64,000 bases of DNA, from assembly GCA_028571685.1 (NCBI GenBank), contig CM053142.1, forward strand, positions 197,834,796 through 197,898,795. The letters are read 5' to 3'. A model generated the notes under the pieces. It had not been told where the DNA came from. It did no database searches and saw only the letters and a list, made by a program, of their open reading frames with translations. The position numbers were made by a program, and so were the translations under genes. Position 1 is the stretch's first letter; every line of letters begins with the position of its first letter. Below are positions 53,346 to 64,000 of this stretch, one piece after another. The stretch comes from Heterohyrax brucei (lineage: Eukaryota > Chordata > Mammalia > Hyracoidea > Procaviidae).

Positions 53346-54225
53346 GGAGTCCCTTGTCCCCAACAACTCCACCATCTGCTACCTGCCTCCCTCCCCACAG
53401 CTCAGACTGCTCCCGTCTGAGTCTCAGGCCTGTGTTCCTGCACTGGAGGAGACGGTCTCGGGAGATTCCTCAGCCCCCTCCCTTTTCTCCTGAGCTCTCC
53501 TGTGCCCGCCTATTTACGGTCTCTTCCCATCTCTGGTGCCCCAGGACCCCTCCTTAGACACCTGGTCTCTGGCGCCACCTTCATCTGCATATCTCCCTAG
53601 AGGTCAGGTCCAGCCTCTTTTGAGTCCCCACTAGAGGTTCAGCGCCTCCTTGGCAGCCCTCTCCAGAGATCCACAGGCTCCGTCCCATGCTGCCCCCATG
53701 CGCCTCCGTTTGTCCCACCGCAGGAAACAGCACCACCACCCAGGACACTCTAGCAGGATGTCCATAGAGCCAAAGGATGTGCCCACCTGGGCCCTGCCAC
53801 CCCTTCTGGACGGTGCTTCTGTACCTGAACCCTGGAGTCCCTGCGTGACGGAGCATGCACCAGTTCCGGAGAAAGGAAGGAGGCACAGTGCGGGAACTCC
53901 AGCCCTCAGCACCAAGCCTAGGTGTCAGCCAGCATTTCAATGCCAACCCCAGACTGGGTGCCTGCCCCAGAGCCCCCATCCCATGCTTCACCTCTCTGGG
54001 TCCAGCCCCCAACTGTAGGGTCCCAGAGGCCTGGTGACTATTCACCAGAGTGAAAGCAGGGTGCAACCGAACCACCCAGCAGCCAGCAGGGCTTTGTGGG
54101 ACACCAGGAGAGAAGCAGCTGCCGGGTACAGATTAGAACACATCTGCCACTTCTCAAGGTCACTCAGCAGAAATCAGCAGCAAGGAGTGGCTCAGGATGC
54201 ACTTCTGTGCAGAAGCTCCTTGTTG
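53346..54225. other. Single-copy DNA, no recognised gene
   Basis: Open frames of 122-164 codons on both strands (53581-54075), overlapping and without domains. No repeat landmark. Confidence 0.4.
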
Positions 54226-54228
54226 TGT

Positions 54229-55510
54229 CTAATGTCACTGTCACTACGTTCTGTCCAGTCAGTTCTGACTCAGGGCAACAACAAAACAAAACACTGCAGT
54301 CCCACGCCATCCTCACAAGTGCTACGCTTGAGCCCATGGTTGCAGCCACTATGTCAATCCATCCTGATGAAGACCTACGTCTTTTCAGCTGGCCCTCTAC
54401 CAGCATGAGATTCTTTTCCAGGGACTGCTCTCCACTGATCGTATGGTTAAAATAGGTGAGATGTAGTCTCACCATCCTTGCTTCTCAGAAGCACACAAAT
54501 GAGGTAACGAAAAATATCATGGCTTGGGTCAGGGCACAGCTTAGGCCTCGGAGTGACCTCTCTCTGCTTTTTAACCCCTTAAAGAAGTCCTCTGCAGCAG
54601 ACTCCACCAGTGCAATGCATGTTTTCATTTCTTGACTGCTGTTTCCACGGGTGTTGATTATGAATCCAAATAAAAAAAATCCTTGACAACTCAATGTCTC
54701 TACTTACTGTGATGTTGTTTACTGGTCCACTTGCAAGGATTTTTTGTTTTATGTTGAGCTGTGATCCATACCAAAGGCTATGGTCATTGATATTCATCAA
54801 TAGATATTTCAAATCCTCTTCACTTTTAGCAAGCAAGGTTGTGTCATCTGCGTACAGCAGGTTGTAAATGAGTCTTTCTCCAGTCCTAATGCTGTGCTCT
54901 TTACACCTAGTCCAGCTTCTCAGATTACCTGCTCAACAAATGTGTTCAAAAAGCATGGTGAAAGGATCCAACCTTGACACACAGCTTTCCTGACTTTAAA
55001 GCACACTGTACCCCCTTGTTCTGACTGAAAGACTGCTTCTTGATCCATGTATAGGTCCTTCATGAGTACAATGAAGTATTCTGGAATTCCCATTCTCCAC
55101 AATGTTTCTGTAATTTGTTATGATCTACACAGTCGAATGCCTTTGCATAGTCAATAAAACACAGGTAAATATCTTTCTGGTACTCTCTGCTTTCAGCCAG
55201 GATCCGTTGGATATCCTCCTCCCTAACCCTTGATGCACATCCTCTTCTGAATCCAGCTTGAATTTCTAGCAGTTCTCTGTCAGTGTGCTGCTACAACTCT
55301 TTCTGAATGATCTTCAGCAAAATTTTACTAACATGTGACATTAATGATACCATTTCATAATTTATACATTTCTTTGGAATGGACACAAATATGGATCACT
55401 TCTAGTCAGCTGGCAAGGTTGCTGCTTCTGTGTTTCTTGGCATAGACAACTGAGTGCTTCCAACATTGCATCTGCTTGTTAAAACATCTCAACTGGCATT
55501 CATGTTTAAT
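54229..55510 (-). mobile_element. RTE LINE, 3' 1.3 kb with an internal deletion
   Basis: Antisense tail 'ctaatgtcactgtcactacg' at 54229, 'ccagggactgctctccactg' (54418), 'catggcttgggtcagggcac' (54519), through the reverse transcriptase to 'aaaacatctcaactggcatt' (55482). About 0.15 kb is missing near 54490 compared with the copy at 968. Multiple stops. Confidence 0.92.
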
Positions 55511-55741
55511 GCAGAATCATCAATACAGCTCAAGGGAGGCAAGCTCAGCCTTCCCACCCAGGGAGGGCTGGCCACAGGCCAGGGTGAGGACATACAGCGG
55601 CAGCATTTGCCCCAGCAAGGTCACAGGGGGCAAAGGGTGAGGTAAGCTTTGCACTCAGACTGGCCTGAGGTGTCCTCACAGCCACAGCCGGGAGGGGGAC
55701 AGCCGGCATTGCCAGCCTGCCCCCGGTGCTCATCACGCAGC

Positions 55742-55909
55742 GTGGGGGCCCTCAGGGGCTCAGTGGGGGCCCTCAGGGGCTCAGTGGGGGCCCTCAGGGG
55801 CTCAGTGGGGGCCCTCAGGGGCTCAGTGGGGGCCCTCAGGGGCTCAGTGGGGGCCCTCAGGGGCTCAGTGGGGGCCCTCAGGGGCTCAGTGGGGGCCCTC
55901 AGGGGCTCA
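55742..55909 (+). repeat. Perfect 21-bp minisatellite, 8 units
   Basis: Eight identical copies of a 21-bp unit ('gtgggggccctcaggggctc' plus a) start at 55742, 55763, 55784, 55805, 55826, 55847, 55868 and 55889. I see no substitutions between them. As 21 is a multiple of three, all six frames are periodic heptapeptides; the frame-crossing ORFs are artefacts. There are no spacers. Confidence 0.97.
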
Positions 55910-55964
55910 GAGACACAAACAGTAACATGCATCTGAGCACACAGGCGTCCATCATCTGCCCACT

Positions 55965-56160
55965 GCAAACCAAACCAGTCACTCTCAAGTTGGCTCCAAT
56001 TCACGACGACCCCACGTGTGTCAGAGTCGAGTGGCACACCACAGGACTGTCAGAGGCTGATCTGGGGGGCAGATCACCAGGCCGATCACAACAGATCCCA
56101 ACCAAGGTGCCTCTGGCTGTGCTCAGCCCACTAGGCTCTCACTCAGCAGCATAACGTGTA
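55965..56160 (-). mobile_element. AfroSINE, second type
   Basis: Antisense: 'tcaagttggctccaattcac' tail, then 'gtgtgtcagagtcgagtggc' and 'gggcagatcaccaggccgat' in place of the usual middle, with 'aaggtgcctctggctgtgct' near the head. This middle differs from the other copies and marks another subfamily. Confidence 0.75.
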
Positions 56161-57389
56161 ACGCATTCCAGTCACCAAAACAACGACTGACAGTCAGGAG
56201 ACCTGGTCCCCGGGTCCACACAGGACCCAGCCGCTGGTCCCGCTGGCTTCTCCTGTGAGCAGCCCCCCAGCCTGGAGCTGAGTCTGAAAGGGGCACCGTC
56301 ATGTGAGCATGGCCATGGGTGTCACTCAGCTGAGCCCACACAAGCCAGAGACAGATCACAACAGAGAGGAGGGAGGACAGGATGCAGCCACCCCACACAG
56401 ACCAAGCCCTTTTCCCCAGGGGCTGTGGTTTTTCTCTGGTCCACACCTGGACCTGCAGAGGGAGTGTGAACCTTTGTCTTCTCTAAGCCAGGCTAACTCC
56501 CTCTCCCCAGGGGCTCCCAGCAGGGAAGACAGGTGCTGTCCCCACTGATGGCTCCCTGTGGCCTGATGTCTGGGCCGAGCTGGAGCCGGAACACTCCCAC
56601 TAGCCTACCGTGGCTGCCACCTACCACCAGATCAACCAGGCTCCACCCCGCTTTGCAAAGCTCCCTCACAAACAGCCTCCTGCCTGGTCCACAAACACCC
56701 TTGCGACACAGACAGGGGGCTTGAAGCCATCCTGAGGCTCAGTGTGGATGGTTGGACCCCACCCCCGGAGGTTCAAAAGACATTCCCCAAGGCTGCAGGA
56801 GAAGGCGCCTGAATCGTCTTCCTGTCCCCTCTCCACAGGGCTGTGGCACCTTGTCTCATAGCAGGGCTCTCTAGTTGAGGATGAAAGGTGCCCCAAGCTA
56901 TACCCCAGCCGGGAGGATGGAAGCATGCTGTGGGTACATCCCGCCCTGCACCCCAGAGCAGGAGTTGGTTCAAACACCCCTGGGAGTCTGCAGACCTGCC
57001 CCAGGAACCCGGTTTCCCAGAGTTGAGACTGTTCAGACCCTCAGGGCCCCAGGGAAGCCTCTCCCATGACAGGGTGTGTACCCCCATGTTGCCTGGTGGA
57101 AGAGAGCTGGCTGATGCTGGGGGAGGGGGCTGTGGGCTCACTAACAGCCCTCCCGCCTCCCACTGGACTGTGAGTGAGGGTGCTCAGAGCGGCTGGTTTC
57201 AGGCAAATGTGGATCCCATAAACCAGTACCAACCTATCCACACCTGAGTTCCCAGGGTGTCACTTTGGGGAATGTGTCCCATCCTGTGTGGTCCTGTCCC
57301 AAGTGGTCTACTGACCACCCACCCTCCGTAACTAGCAAGCCAGTTGGTAGAGTCAAATGAGGGTGGAACCCGCATTCCCCAGCCCCCGA

Positions 57390-57450
57390 ACAAAGCCAAC
57401 CCACTGCTACTGAGTTGGTCCCAACTCCTAGCGACCCTACAGGCCCTCCT
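57390..57450 (-). mobile_element. AfroSINE or RTE tail fragment
   Basis: 'agccaacccactgctactga' and 'ccaactcctagcgaccctac' are the common tail only. Confidence 0.6.
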
Positions 57451-57734
57451 TAAACAACCAGGCCAAACCCAGAGTTCCTGAACCCTTAACTGAAGCCAGC
57501 ACAGTCCCACATGAGCCTGAAGTTCAACTAGCACCCCATCTCTGGCCACCCACGGCAGAATAATAGGGAGATGAGAGGTATGGGGTGCCAGACTCGGACC
57601 CCGCCACCATGAGAACATTAGGAAACCCTCAGTCCGCTTGATTTCAGACTCGACATCCGTCCCCTCTCTGAATTTGAAAGGCAAAGCACCTTGTCATCAC
57701 ATTGGGGGTGACCTAGCCCTCACACACACCAGAC

Positions 57735-57800
57735 GTTCACTGCCTGTGAATAGTGGGGCTTTCCCATGTTCACTGCCTGTGAATAGTGGGGCTTTCCCAC
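57735..57800 (+). repeat. 33-bp tandem duplication
   Basis: 'gttcactgcctgtgaatagt' at 57735 recurs exactly at 57768; the two 33-bp units are identical except for the last base. Confidence 0.95.
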
Positions 57801-59458
57801 CTACGGCCACTTCTGCGGTGGGAAAGCTGAGCTCGGTGGGGTGAAGAACGTGACGCCACCTGGGAGGTTCTCTGACCCACCAGCCCTGCCCCTCCATGCC
57901 CCCTCAACCTGCCCCTCCAGGCCTCAGCCGCTCTTGTCCTGCCCAATCCCTGTCCCGCCCCAGGTCACATAGACTGATCCTTCCGTCCTCCTAACCCATT
58001 GCCCTCCCACTGTCTCTTTCCTACAGGAACCTGATCCCTAGGAGATGTAAGCCCATGTGCCACCCTGGGCACAGGTCCCAATCTGGGGGGCCCACCTGTT
58101 CTGAGAAGGGACAGGGAGGACATCAGGACTTTAGGGTCAGGACCCTGCCAGTCGGGCCTTGGTCTCCTGGTAGGGAGTGCTGAACTCGAGGGCCACGCGC
58201 GGTTCCCAATTGTGACCAGGAACTGTGGACCAGGGCTTTGGGCACTGGCTGAGGGGGACGGCACCCCTGCAGTGGCTCCGGGGTGGAGAGAGGTGAGCAG
58301 CGGGTGGGGGATTATGGAGGTGGCCTCAGAGGACACTTGGGCCCCTGGACACGGAATGACTCTCAGCCATCCAGGAGTGGATGGGTTTGAGCCAGGGTAT
58401 GCCTGGGGACTCGTTGGGGCCTTGGGCAGGGTCAGGGGGGCAGCCCTAGCTGGGGCTGTTCTGTGGAAGCAGGGACCACAGAGGGGCAGAAACCTGGATC
58501 TCAGCCTCCTTGCTGGAGACTGGTCCCAAAGACTTTGAGGCCTATGTAATCCTTAGGGAATGTGGGAGTAGGAGGCAGACTTGCACAGAGGCTCTCCCGG
58601 GTGTTAACAGATGCCCTGTGCCCCACCTGCTGGCCCCAGCACCCACCCTGTGCCTTGCTCCCTGGTGCATCTCGGGGCCAGGACTGCCCTCTTCAGCACC
58701 CAGCCGTGTGGGGGGTCTTCCCCTCAACCTGCTGTCACTAAAGCACTGTCCTCCCTAGTGGGGGCAGGACCTCCCAGCACGGCTGTACCCCCGGCTCTGC
58801 CCCCCGTTGTCTGTCCTCACAGCCCCAAGACCCTTCCCAGCCAGTGGAGAACCTACCAAACCAAAGGCACGGGCACTGCGCGGAGCCAGGTGGGGAACGG
58901 GCATCCAGTGGTAGCTTCTCAGAAGGGGCAGGACCCTGCGAGGCAGATATCAACGCTTTCAGACAAGTCCATCACACCGAACGAGGAGGCCCTCCAGTGG
59001 AGACCCTCGGGGCGGTAGGAAGGGCCTGCCTTGTGTGTGCATGTTCACAGAGGTGCCCCCAAAGGAGCTGTGAGCCCCCTGATGCTTCAGCTAACAGCGT
59101 CTGCTAGAGCCCGGGAGGCTCCCTGGAGGAAGGGAACCTGGCACCAGCTCCCCCTGTCTCCATCTGATGAGCGTGCGGGCTGCTGGGATTTGCCTCTGGG
59201 AGGGTCTTCGTGTGTGTCAGCAGGGGCGCTGCAGCCCTGGGTGATCAGACGCCCAGCCGGAAGGCGCTGTGGGGCCGTGGTGGACCCTCAGTGCCCAGCC
59301 TCAGTGAGCAGGAGCACCTGGGGGCCCAGAGCAGAGGCGGGATTCCCTACAGCGTTGCCACCCGGGCTGCAGGCTGCCCACGGGTCCCCTGCCCTTCCCA
59401 CAGCCTGTCCAGCGGGCTCCAGAAGCACCCAGCAGCCCTCTGTTGCCAGAGCTGATAA

Positions 59459-59550
59459 AGCTCACCCTCCCCCACCTCACCCTCCCTCACTTTACCCTCC
59501 CTCTACTCTCCCCACACCTTACCCTGCCCTCTGCCTTACCCAGTGCCCCC
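59459..59550 (+). repeat. Polypyrimidine (CACCCTCC)n-like tract
   Basis: 'ctcaccctcccccacctcac' continues as 'cctccctcactttaccctcc'; almost pure pyrimidine with imperfect 8-12-bp units. Confidence 0.75.
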
Positions 59551-60761
59551 ACCAGGACAATGTCTCCCTAACATTTCCTGTCCATCTCGGAGTCCGCCTT
59601 CAGTCCCCGGCCCAGCACAGCCATTCCCCTGTCTGCAGCCCACACCTTCTGCGACAGCCCCAGACATCTCAGAGTTGACGTGGCTGGTGCAGTGGGGCAC
59701 AGGGCCTGCTGGACAGGTTGAAGCAGACAAATCTAGCAACACAGGGCCTTCACCCCAGGGTCTGCTTTGGGAAGGGGTCTGCTCCAGCCCCTGCCAGCCA
59801 GGACTCTGCCAGAGGAGCCCATGGACGGTGTTTCCAGAGCTGAGGCAGGAGGCAGGAGGTGAAGGAAGGGACATTGTGGCTGCAGGGGGTGACGGGGCTG
59901 CTCTGTGTGGGCCCCAGCTGCACCCCGCTGCCTGAATCTGCTGACCCAGGGGAGGGAGGAAGCCTGGGAGTCGCTGCTCCCCTTCTCCCAACAGGTCTGT
60001 CGGGTACAGTCAATGGACAGCTTATGGTGAAACCTGGTGATGGGGAATGCGGGCAAGAAAGGTTCTGGTTCCTGGGGAACAGAAAGTGGCACCCTTTTCC
60101 AGTAGGGACCCCACAAATTCCTGATGCCCAGCACCCACTTGGTCTGTTCTCACTGGGGAGGGGACAGTTGTGGATAGAGGACAGAACCCCAGAAGGCTCT
60201 CCCTGAAGGGAGAAGCAGTCCTGGCCAGGATCCTGCATGGGTGGGCACAAGGGTCACCTGAGAGGAGTGCCCCGCTGGACACCAGGAGTCCCAGCTGTGG
60301 CCGATGCCCTGTCTGCACAGAACCCCTGTGCCAACCTCCTAGACTTGGGAAGGGGCTGCGGGAGGAGGTCAGAGCTGGGCCCAGGGTGGGGCAGGGAGTG
60401 GTTTCCGAGGACCCACAACCGGGCTATGTGGACAGTCCTCTATGCGGCCTCTCAGTAAAGTTTTCTCCCCATCTGTTGTCTGCCTATGGCCAGGGCCGGT
60501 TCTGCTCCTTTGTGCTGGGGGAATCGTACTGGGAACAGAGGGGGCTCAAGGCATGGCACTGGGGGTCTCAGACAGGCAAATTCCTGTGTCAGTGGAGGCA
60601 AACCAACTTCTAGTGACTGCATGCCACTCTCCCACCAAGAAATACTTCACCCTGCATCCAAGGGGCTAGAAGAGCGCTGGTTCTGTGAACGTAGGTGGCC
60701 CAGACGCCCCAGGGCCATGGATCATGGCCTCCGCCCTGCAGTCCTGACTACTTGCCCTCCA

Positions 60762-60916
60762 AAACCAAAAAGACAAAACCCACTGCCATCGATTCCATGC
60801 CGACTCATAGCGACCCTATAGACAGCACTGCCCCAGAGTTTCCAAGGAGCGCCTGACGGATCTGAACTGCCAACCTTCTAGTTTGCAGCTGGAGCACTTA
60901 ACCACTAGACCACCAG
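60762..60916 (-). mobile_element. AfroSINE
   Basis: 'atgccgactcatagcgaccc' tail, 'gtttccaaggagcgcctgac' body, 'ccactagaccaccagc' head. One of the best-preserved copies here. Confidence 0.95.
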
Positions 60917-61594
60917 CATTTTAGCTGCAGATTTGAAGAGATAAGGGCAAAGTCAGCTGCCGCTGGGGGGCTCAGTTCACCCACAAAATGAACAGAGGAA
61001 TGTGTGTCCTGCTGGCCCTCAGAGCACAAAGCTGGATGCTGTGGGACGAGCAGATGCCCAGGCCGAGGATCCCCGATTGAGCGGGGTGCCTGCAGCCCCC
61101 TCCCGGCCGTCTCCATGGAGTCCAGCTGTCCCCCAGCTCCTGTGCTCTGAAGCTGCCCCTCAACCCGAGCCACCCTGGGGTCCTCCAGCCCCCACCTACT
61201 CCACCCCCAGAAGCAATCCCGGGAGTGCCAGGATGCCTGGGAACACACACATACACGTACACACACACAACCCCGAGCGGCAGCCTGGACTCCAGGTGCT
61301 TAGGCCATCCCAAGCAACAGGTGTCCCCACCCGAAACAAACTGCAGAGGATAGTAATCCAGAGTCCTCATAAATGCCTCAAATAACCAGAAAAATTGCCA
61401 GATATATGAACAGGCAGAGGCCCAGGAATCCAGGAGCACGGCCCCGCGCTGCAGCCATCTGAGCAGTGTGTTCAAGGGGCAGGAGAAAACGCAGAGGCAG
61501 CGCCAACCTGGCGCCCTAGACATGTGCACCCCGCCGCGCCCCGGCAGCAAAGACCCAGAAAACAAAGTCAAACAGACACAGACATCAATTCCAG
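60917..61594. other. Single-copy DNA, no recognised gene
   Basis: Frames up to 199 codons (minus, 60972-61571) without domains. A short CA-rich run at 61245-61275. No other feature. Confidence 0.4.
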
Positions 61595-61780
61595 AACCGT
61601 AGCCAGCTCCTGGAGAAGGACATCATGCTTGCAAATAGAGGGTCAGTGAGATGGGTGACCCAGTGGCCACGACAGTGGCTCAAGCCCAGCAATGCTCGTG
61701 AGGACCCAGTGGTGTCGTCCCCTGGCACCTACGGTCGCTGTCAGCTGAAGCCAACAAAGTGGCACCTAAAAACAGTAAAC
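61595..61780 (+). mobile_element. RTE 3' end fragment
   Basis: 'ctcctggagaaggacatcat', 'gcttgcaaatagagggtcag', 'cagtggctcaagcccagcaa' and 'aagtggcacctaaaaacagt' are the RTE 3' end and tail in sense. Confidence 0.8.
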
Positions 61781-62036
61781 ATCAAACGAAGGGATCAGGA
61801 AACAGACCAGGCATCACAGCGAAGAAGAAAGTGAAGGGAAACAGCGAGCACGGGGAGGGGCCAGGCGGAGGTCCCCTGCCAAGCAGCAAGGCACAGTGTT
61901 GCCATCCTGAAACCATCTGCGACCCCAGACAGAGAGTATGAGAGGGCAACTTCAAGGAACTCCCATAGGAGACAGAGCACCTGGTGCCCAGAGGAACGTG
62001 CTTTCCCAGCCCTCACCCTTCTCCCCACACACCACG
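61781..62036. other. Single-copy DNA, no recognised gene
   Basis: Mixed purine-rich sequence. No landmark. Confidence 0.35.
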
Positions 62037-62760
62037 CCCACACTGGGCCACGCACTGTGCCTGGAGAGCTCCTGGCCTGCCCCTAGCCCTGGCCTGTACC
62101 TCCTCCACCTGCTGGCTCCAGCCGTGTGCTTTTTTTCATTTGCCCTCCTCTTTTTCTTACTTTCCCCCACCTGGCCCCATACACCACCTCTACCTAACCT
62201 ACCTACCACTTCCACTCTGTCTTGGCTGGAGAGACACAGGCCTGCAACCAGCCTGGGTCTGCCTACCCCTACATGATGGCTCTTGACACACCTTTTTTTC
62301 CCTTTCTTTTTCCTTTTTCTACTCCTTCTTTCTCTTTCCCATCTCATTCTGGACGGCACCTCCATCCTTCCCCACCGGTCGTCATCACACCACGGCAGCT
62401 GGCCAGCCACTGGCACGCTGCCACCCTGGTTCCACGGGCCTCACCCACCAGCTCCGCATTTCCCACTTTTCACTTCTTTATTCCTCTCTTTCCCGCCCAT
62501 GTAGTCCCAAAAGCCACTTCCGCCTTCCCTCCAGACCACCGTAAACTGCCACAGCTAGAGAGCCACCAGCCTGCTACTTTGTACCGCCTGCCTAGACCAA
62601 TACACCACCACCCGCCTACATGCGGGCTCCAGGTCCTCCTGCCCCCACCCACTGGCTAACCCTCAGCCCTTTTCTAGCCCTCCGTTTCTCCCGCCTAGGC
62701 CTGTACCCCACACCCTCTGCCCACTGGCCCTCGCTGTGCCGCCACGGTTGGGCTGCCGTG
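62037..62760 (+). repeat. Degenerate tandem array, about 170-bp units
   Basis: A motif like 'ggctggagagacacaggcct' recurs, diverged, near 62064, 62222, 62392 and 62551, each time followed by a pyrimidine-rich run (62127-62170, 62290-62345, 62458-62495, 62668-62695). The layout suggests four to five old units of about 155-180 bp. By-eye call, uncertain. Confidence 0.4.
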
Positions 62761-63279
62761 GCTCAGGCCCAGTCACCTCACTGGGCCCGCACGGACCCTA
62801 CCCACCCATCGCTCCACCATCTGCCGCAAGGAGGGGAGGGGCACTCTGTCTGACACGCGTGCCCACCTGGTGAAGGGCTATGAGTGCTCCCCTGCCACTG
62901 GTCAAACAGAGAAGGAAGACAGCAGCCACCCGGTCTGCCCTCAGCCACCTCGCCAAACTAGTGTGCGGCACAGCAGGTGCACCCTTCAAGGTGTACTGTG
63001 CCCACCCTGACAAGGAGAGTCACCATGCCCACGGGCCAGCAAGTAGCACTGCACACCTTGCCCACCCACCCTGACACATCAAAACAAAATGAAGTGGATG
63101 AAACAGATGAACACCCAACTGAAAAATAAAGTAACCCCTTAGTGCCCTTAGTGTCTCAGAGACAACAGTCAATATCAAACAGCATTTTAAAAGGACAAGA
63201 TGGACCAAAATTAAGAACCAGACAAACTTCCAGTAGAAAAAAAGCAGTAGAATCTACACAGTTGAAATTCACAAGACTA
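62761..63279. other. Single-copy DNA, no recognised gene
   Basis: GC-rich to 63070, then A-rich sequence of unknown origin up to the RTE. Short frames only. Confidence 0.35.
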
Positions 63280-64000
63280 AGATTTAGGGCTGTCAAACAC
63301 AGCAGGATGGCATCAAGGACATCATACATGAAGAAAGGAAAAAAACATTAAAAAGACATGGAAGAAAGAAAAAAAAGGATGTCAAAAGGGATTCTGAAAT
63401 TTGCTCCTGAAAACAGGTAGCTAAAGCAAGAGGAAGAAATAGTGAAATAGAAAAGCTGAACAGAAAATTTCAAAGAGTAGCTCCAGAAGACAAAGTAAGG
63501 TATTACAGTGACAGGTGCAAAGACGTGTTTAGATAGAAAACCCAAAGGGAAGGACACAGTCTGCATTTTTCAAACTGAAAGAACTGAAAGGAAAATGAAG
63601 CCTTCGGTTACGACATTCGAGGATTCTACAGGGAACGGTCCCTTGGAAGACATCATGCCTGGTCGAGGGTCAACCAAAACCAAGAGTCAAAACTGACTTG
63701 ACGGCACCTAACAGCAACGGAAGAAACATCGAACAACGTGAGAACCGTCAAAAGAAGGTAGAAGGAACACACAGAGCCATGAAAGACATAGAAAACAGAA
63801 GTCCTCACAACTGGACCAATTAGCAACATCATGATGAGCAGAAATAAAACTGAAGTTGTCAAGAATTTCATCCTATTTGGATCAACAACCAACACCGACG
63901 GAAGCAGCAGTCAAGAAATCAAAAGACATTGCATTAGGCGAATCTGCGACAAAAGAGCTCACTAACATGTTAAAAAGCAAAGATATCACCTAGAAAACGA
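63280..64000 (+). mobile_element. RTE LINE with internal deletion and nested tail fragment
   Basis: 63280-63636 is RTE ORF2 middle ('catcaaggacatcatacatg', 'attttcaaactgaaagaa'-like). An insert of about 80 bp at 63637-63720 ends with the RTE/SINE tail 'ctgacttgacggcacctaac'. RTE resumes at 'gaaccgtcaaaagaaggtag' and jumps at about 63800 to a segment near 'gtcctcacaactggaccaat', skipping roughly 1 kb. It continues past the window end. Confidence 0.85.

Larger units (their letters stand above)
56161..60760. other. Single-copy GC-rich DNA, no recognised gene (4.6 kb)
   Basis: Many overlapping frames of 60-215 codons on both strands; none has a recognised domain, signal peptide or a splice-supported chain. 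Inside: an AfroSINE tail fragment (57390-57450), a 33-bp duplication (57735-57800) and a polypyrimidine run (59459-59550). The largest block of the window without substantial mobile elements. Confidence 0.5.

Noticed and set aside
53002-53557. Several 110-163-codon Arg/Gly/Pro-rich frames
   Set aside because: Produced by the 41-bp GC-box minisatellite; all frames are open because stops cannot occur in the unit.
55742-55909. CRISPR-like direct repeats
   Set aside because: Units are contiguous with no spacers, and the DNA is mammalian.
55621-56154. Heptapeptide-repeat proteins on both strands
   Set aside because: The 21-bp unit is a multiple of three and lacks stops in all six frames; this is a minisatellite, not a gene.
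60170-60613. 147-codon plus-strand frame with a W/C-rich end
   Set aside because: No family recognised, no splice or promoter context, overlapping minus-strand frames of similar length.
1-64000. tRNA, rRNA, miRNA or snoRNA genes
   Set aside because: The only tRNA-like sequences are the heads of AfroSINEs, which lack an intact tRNA fold and are transposon copies; no other RNA gene was recognised.
1-64000. Telomeric or subtelomeric location
   Set aside because: GC-rich minisatellites suggest it, but no TTAGGG arrays or subtelomeric gene family is present, so it cannot be supported.

Overview
The window is mammalian genomic DNA from an afrotherian. Two repeat families show this. At least 15 full or partial tRNA-derived SINEs match the AfroSINE layout (tRNA-like head, then a tail reading like 'ctatgagtcggaatcgactc'). 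There are also many copies of an RTE-clade LINE whose 3' end carries almost the same tail. The RTE load points to a proboscidean or a near relative such as a sirenian or hyrax; that step is inference. I recognise no functional protein-coding gene. The long open frames lie in GC-rich single-copy DNA or tandem repeats, where stop codons are rare, or in decayed transposons.

Layout. 1-9.6 kb: a MaLR-type LTR with a 48-bp terminal tandem repeat, an RTE copy broken by an L1 3' end and a palindromic mariner derivative, then a nearly complete RTE (4.6-9.0 kb) broken by two LTR insertions, one of them a large inverted repeat. 9.6-15.7 kb: AfroSINEs and an L1 whose ORF2 part is inverted relative to its 3' UTR, itself carrying a later RTE, AfroSINE and LTR. 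15.7-20.2 kb: a decayed ERV-L provirus on the minus strand (3' LTR, dUTPase, integrase and RNase H remnants). 20-27.9 kb: RTE, L1 and SINE copies and a second palindromic mariner. 27.9-36 kb: mainly single-copy GC-rich DNA with a few old LTR, L1 and SINE copies. 36-41 kb: a second nearly complete RTE (minus) split by a 1,056-bp solo LTR with a perfect 6-bp target duplication. 41-64 kb: mostly single-copy GC-rich DNA with minisatellites (41-bp GC-box array, perfect 8 x 21 bp array), degenerate CA/TG tracts, scattered SINEs and RTE fragments.

Between the repeats are several AT-rich, non-repetitive islands (about 29.2, 33.3, 43.8, 46.6 and 51.3 kb). They look like conserved non-coding elements, one with a good CTCF-type motif beside it. 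A few segments have good splice-site context and may be exons of an unrecognised gene or lncRNA. The best is 21406-21672. The most unusual items are the two mariner derivatives that seem to carry the 3' half of the transposon at both ends, and the inverted LTR pair at 5.3-6.1 kb.

Element boundaries were read by eye and should be taken as good to about 5-20 bp, except where target duplications or tandem units fix them. Family names come from recognition, not from a database search.
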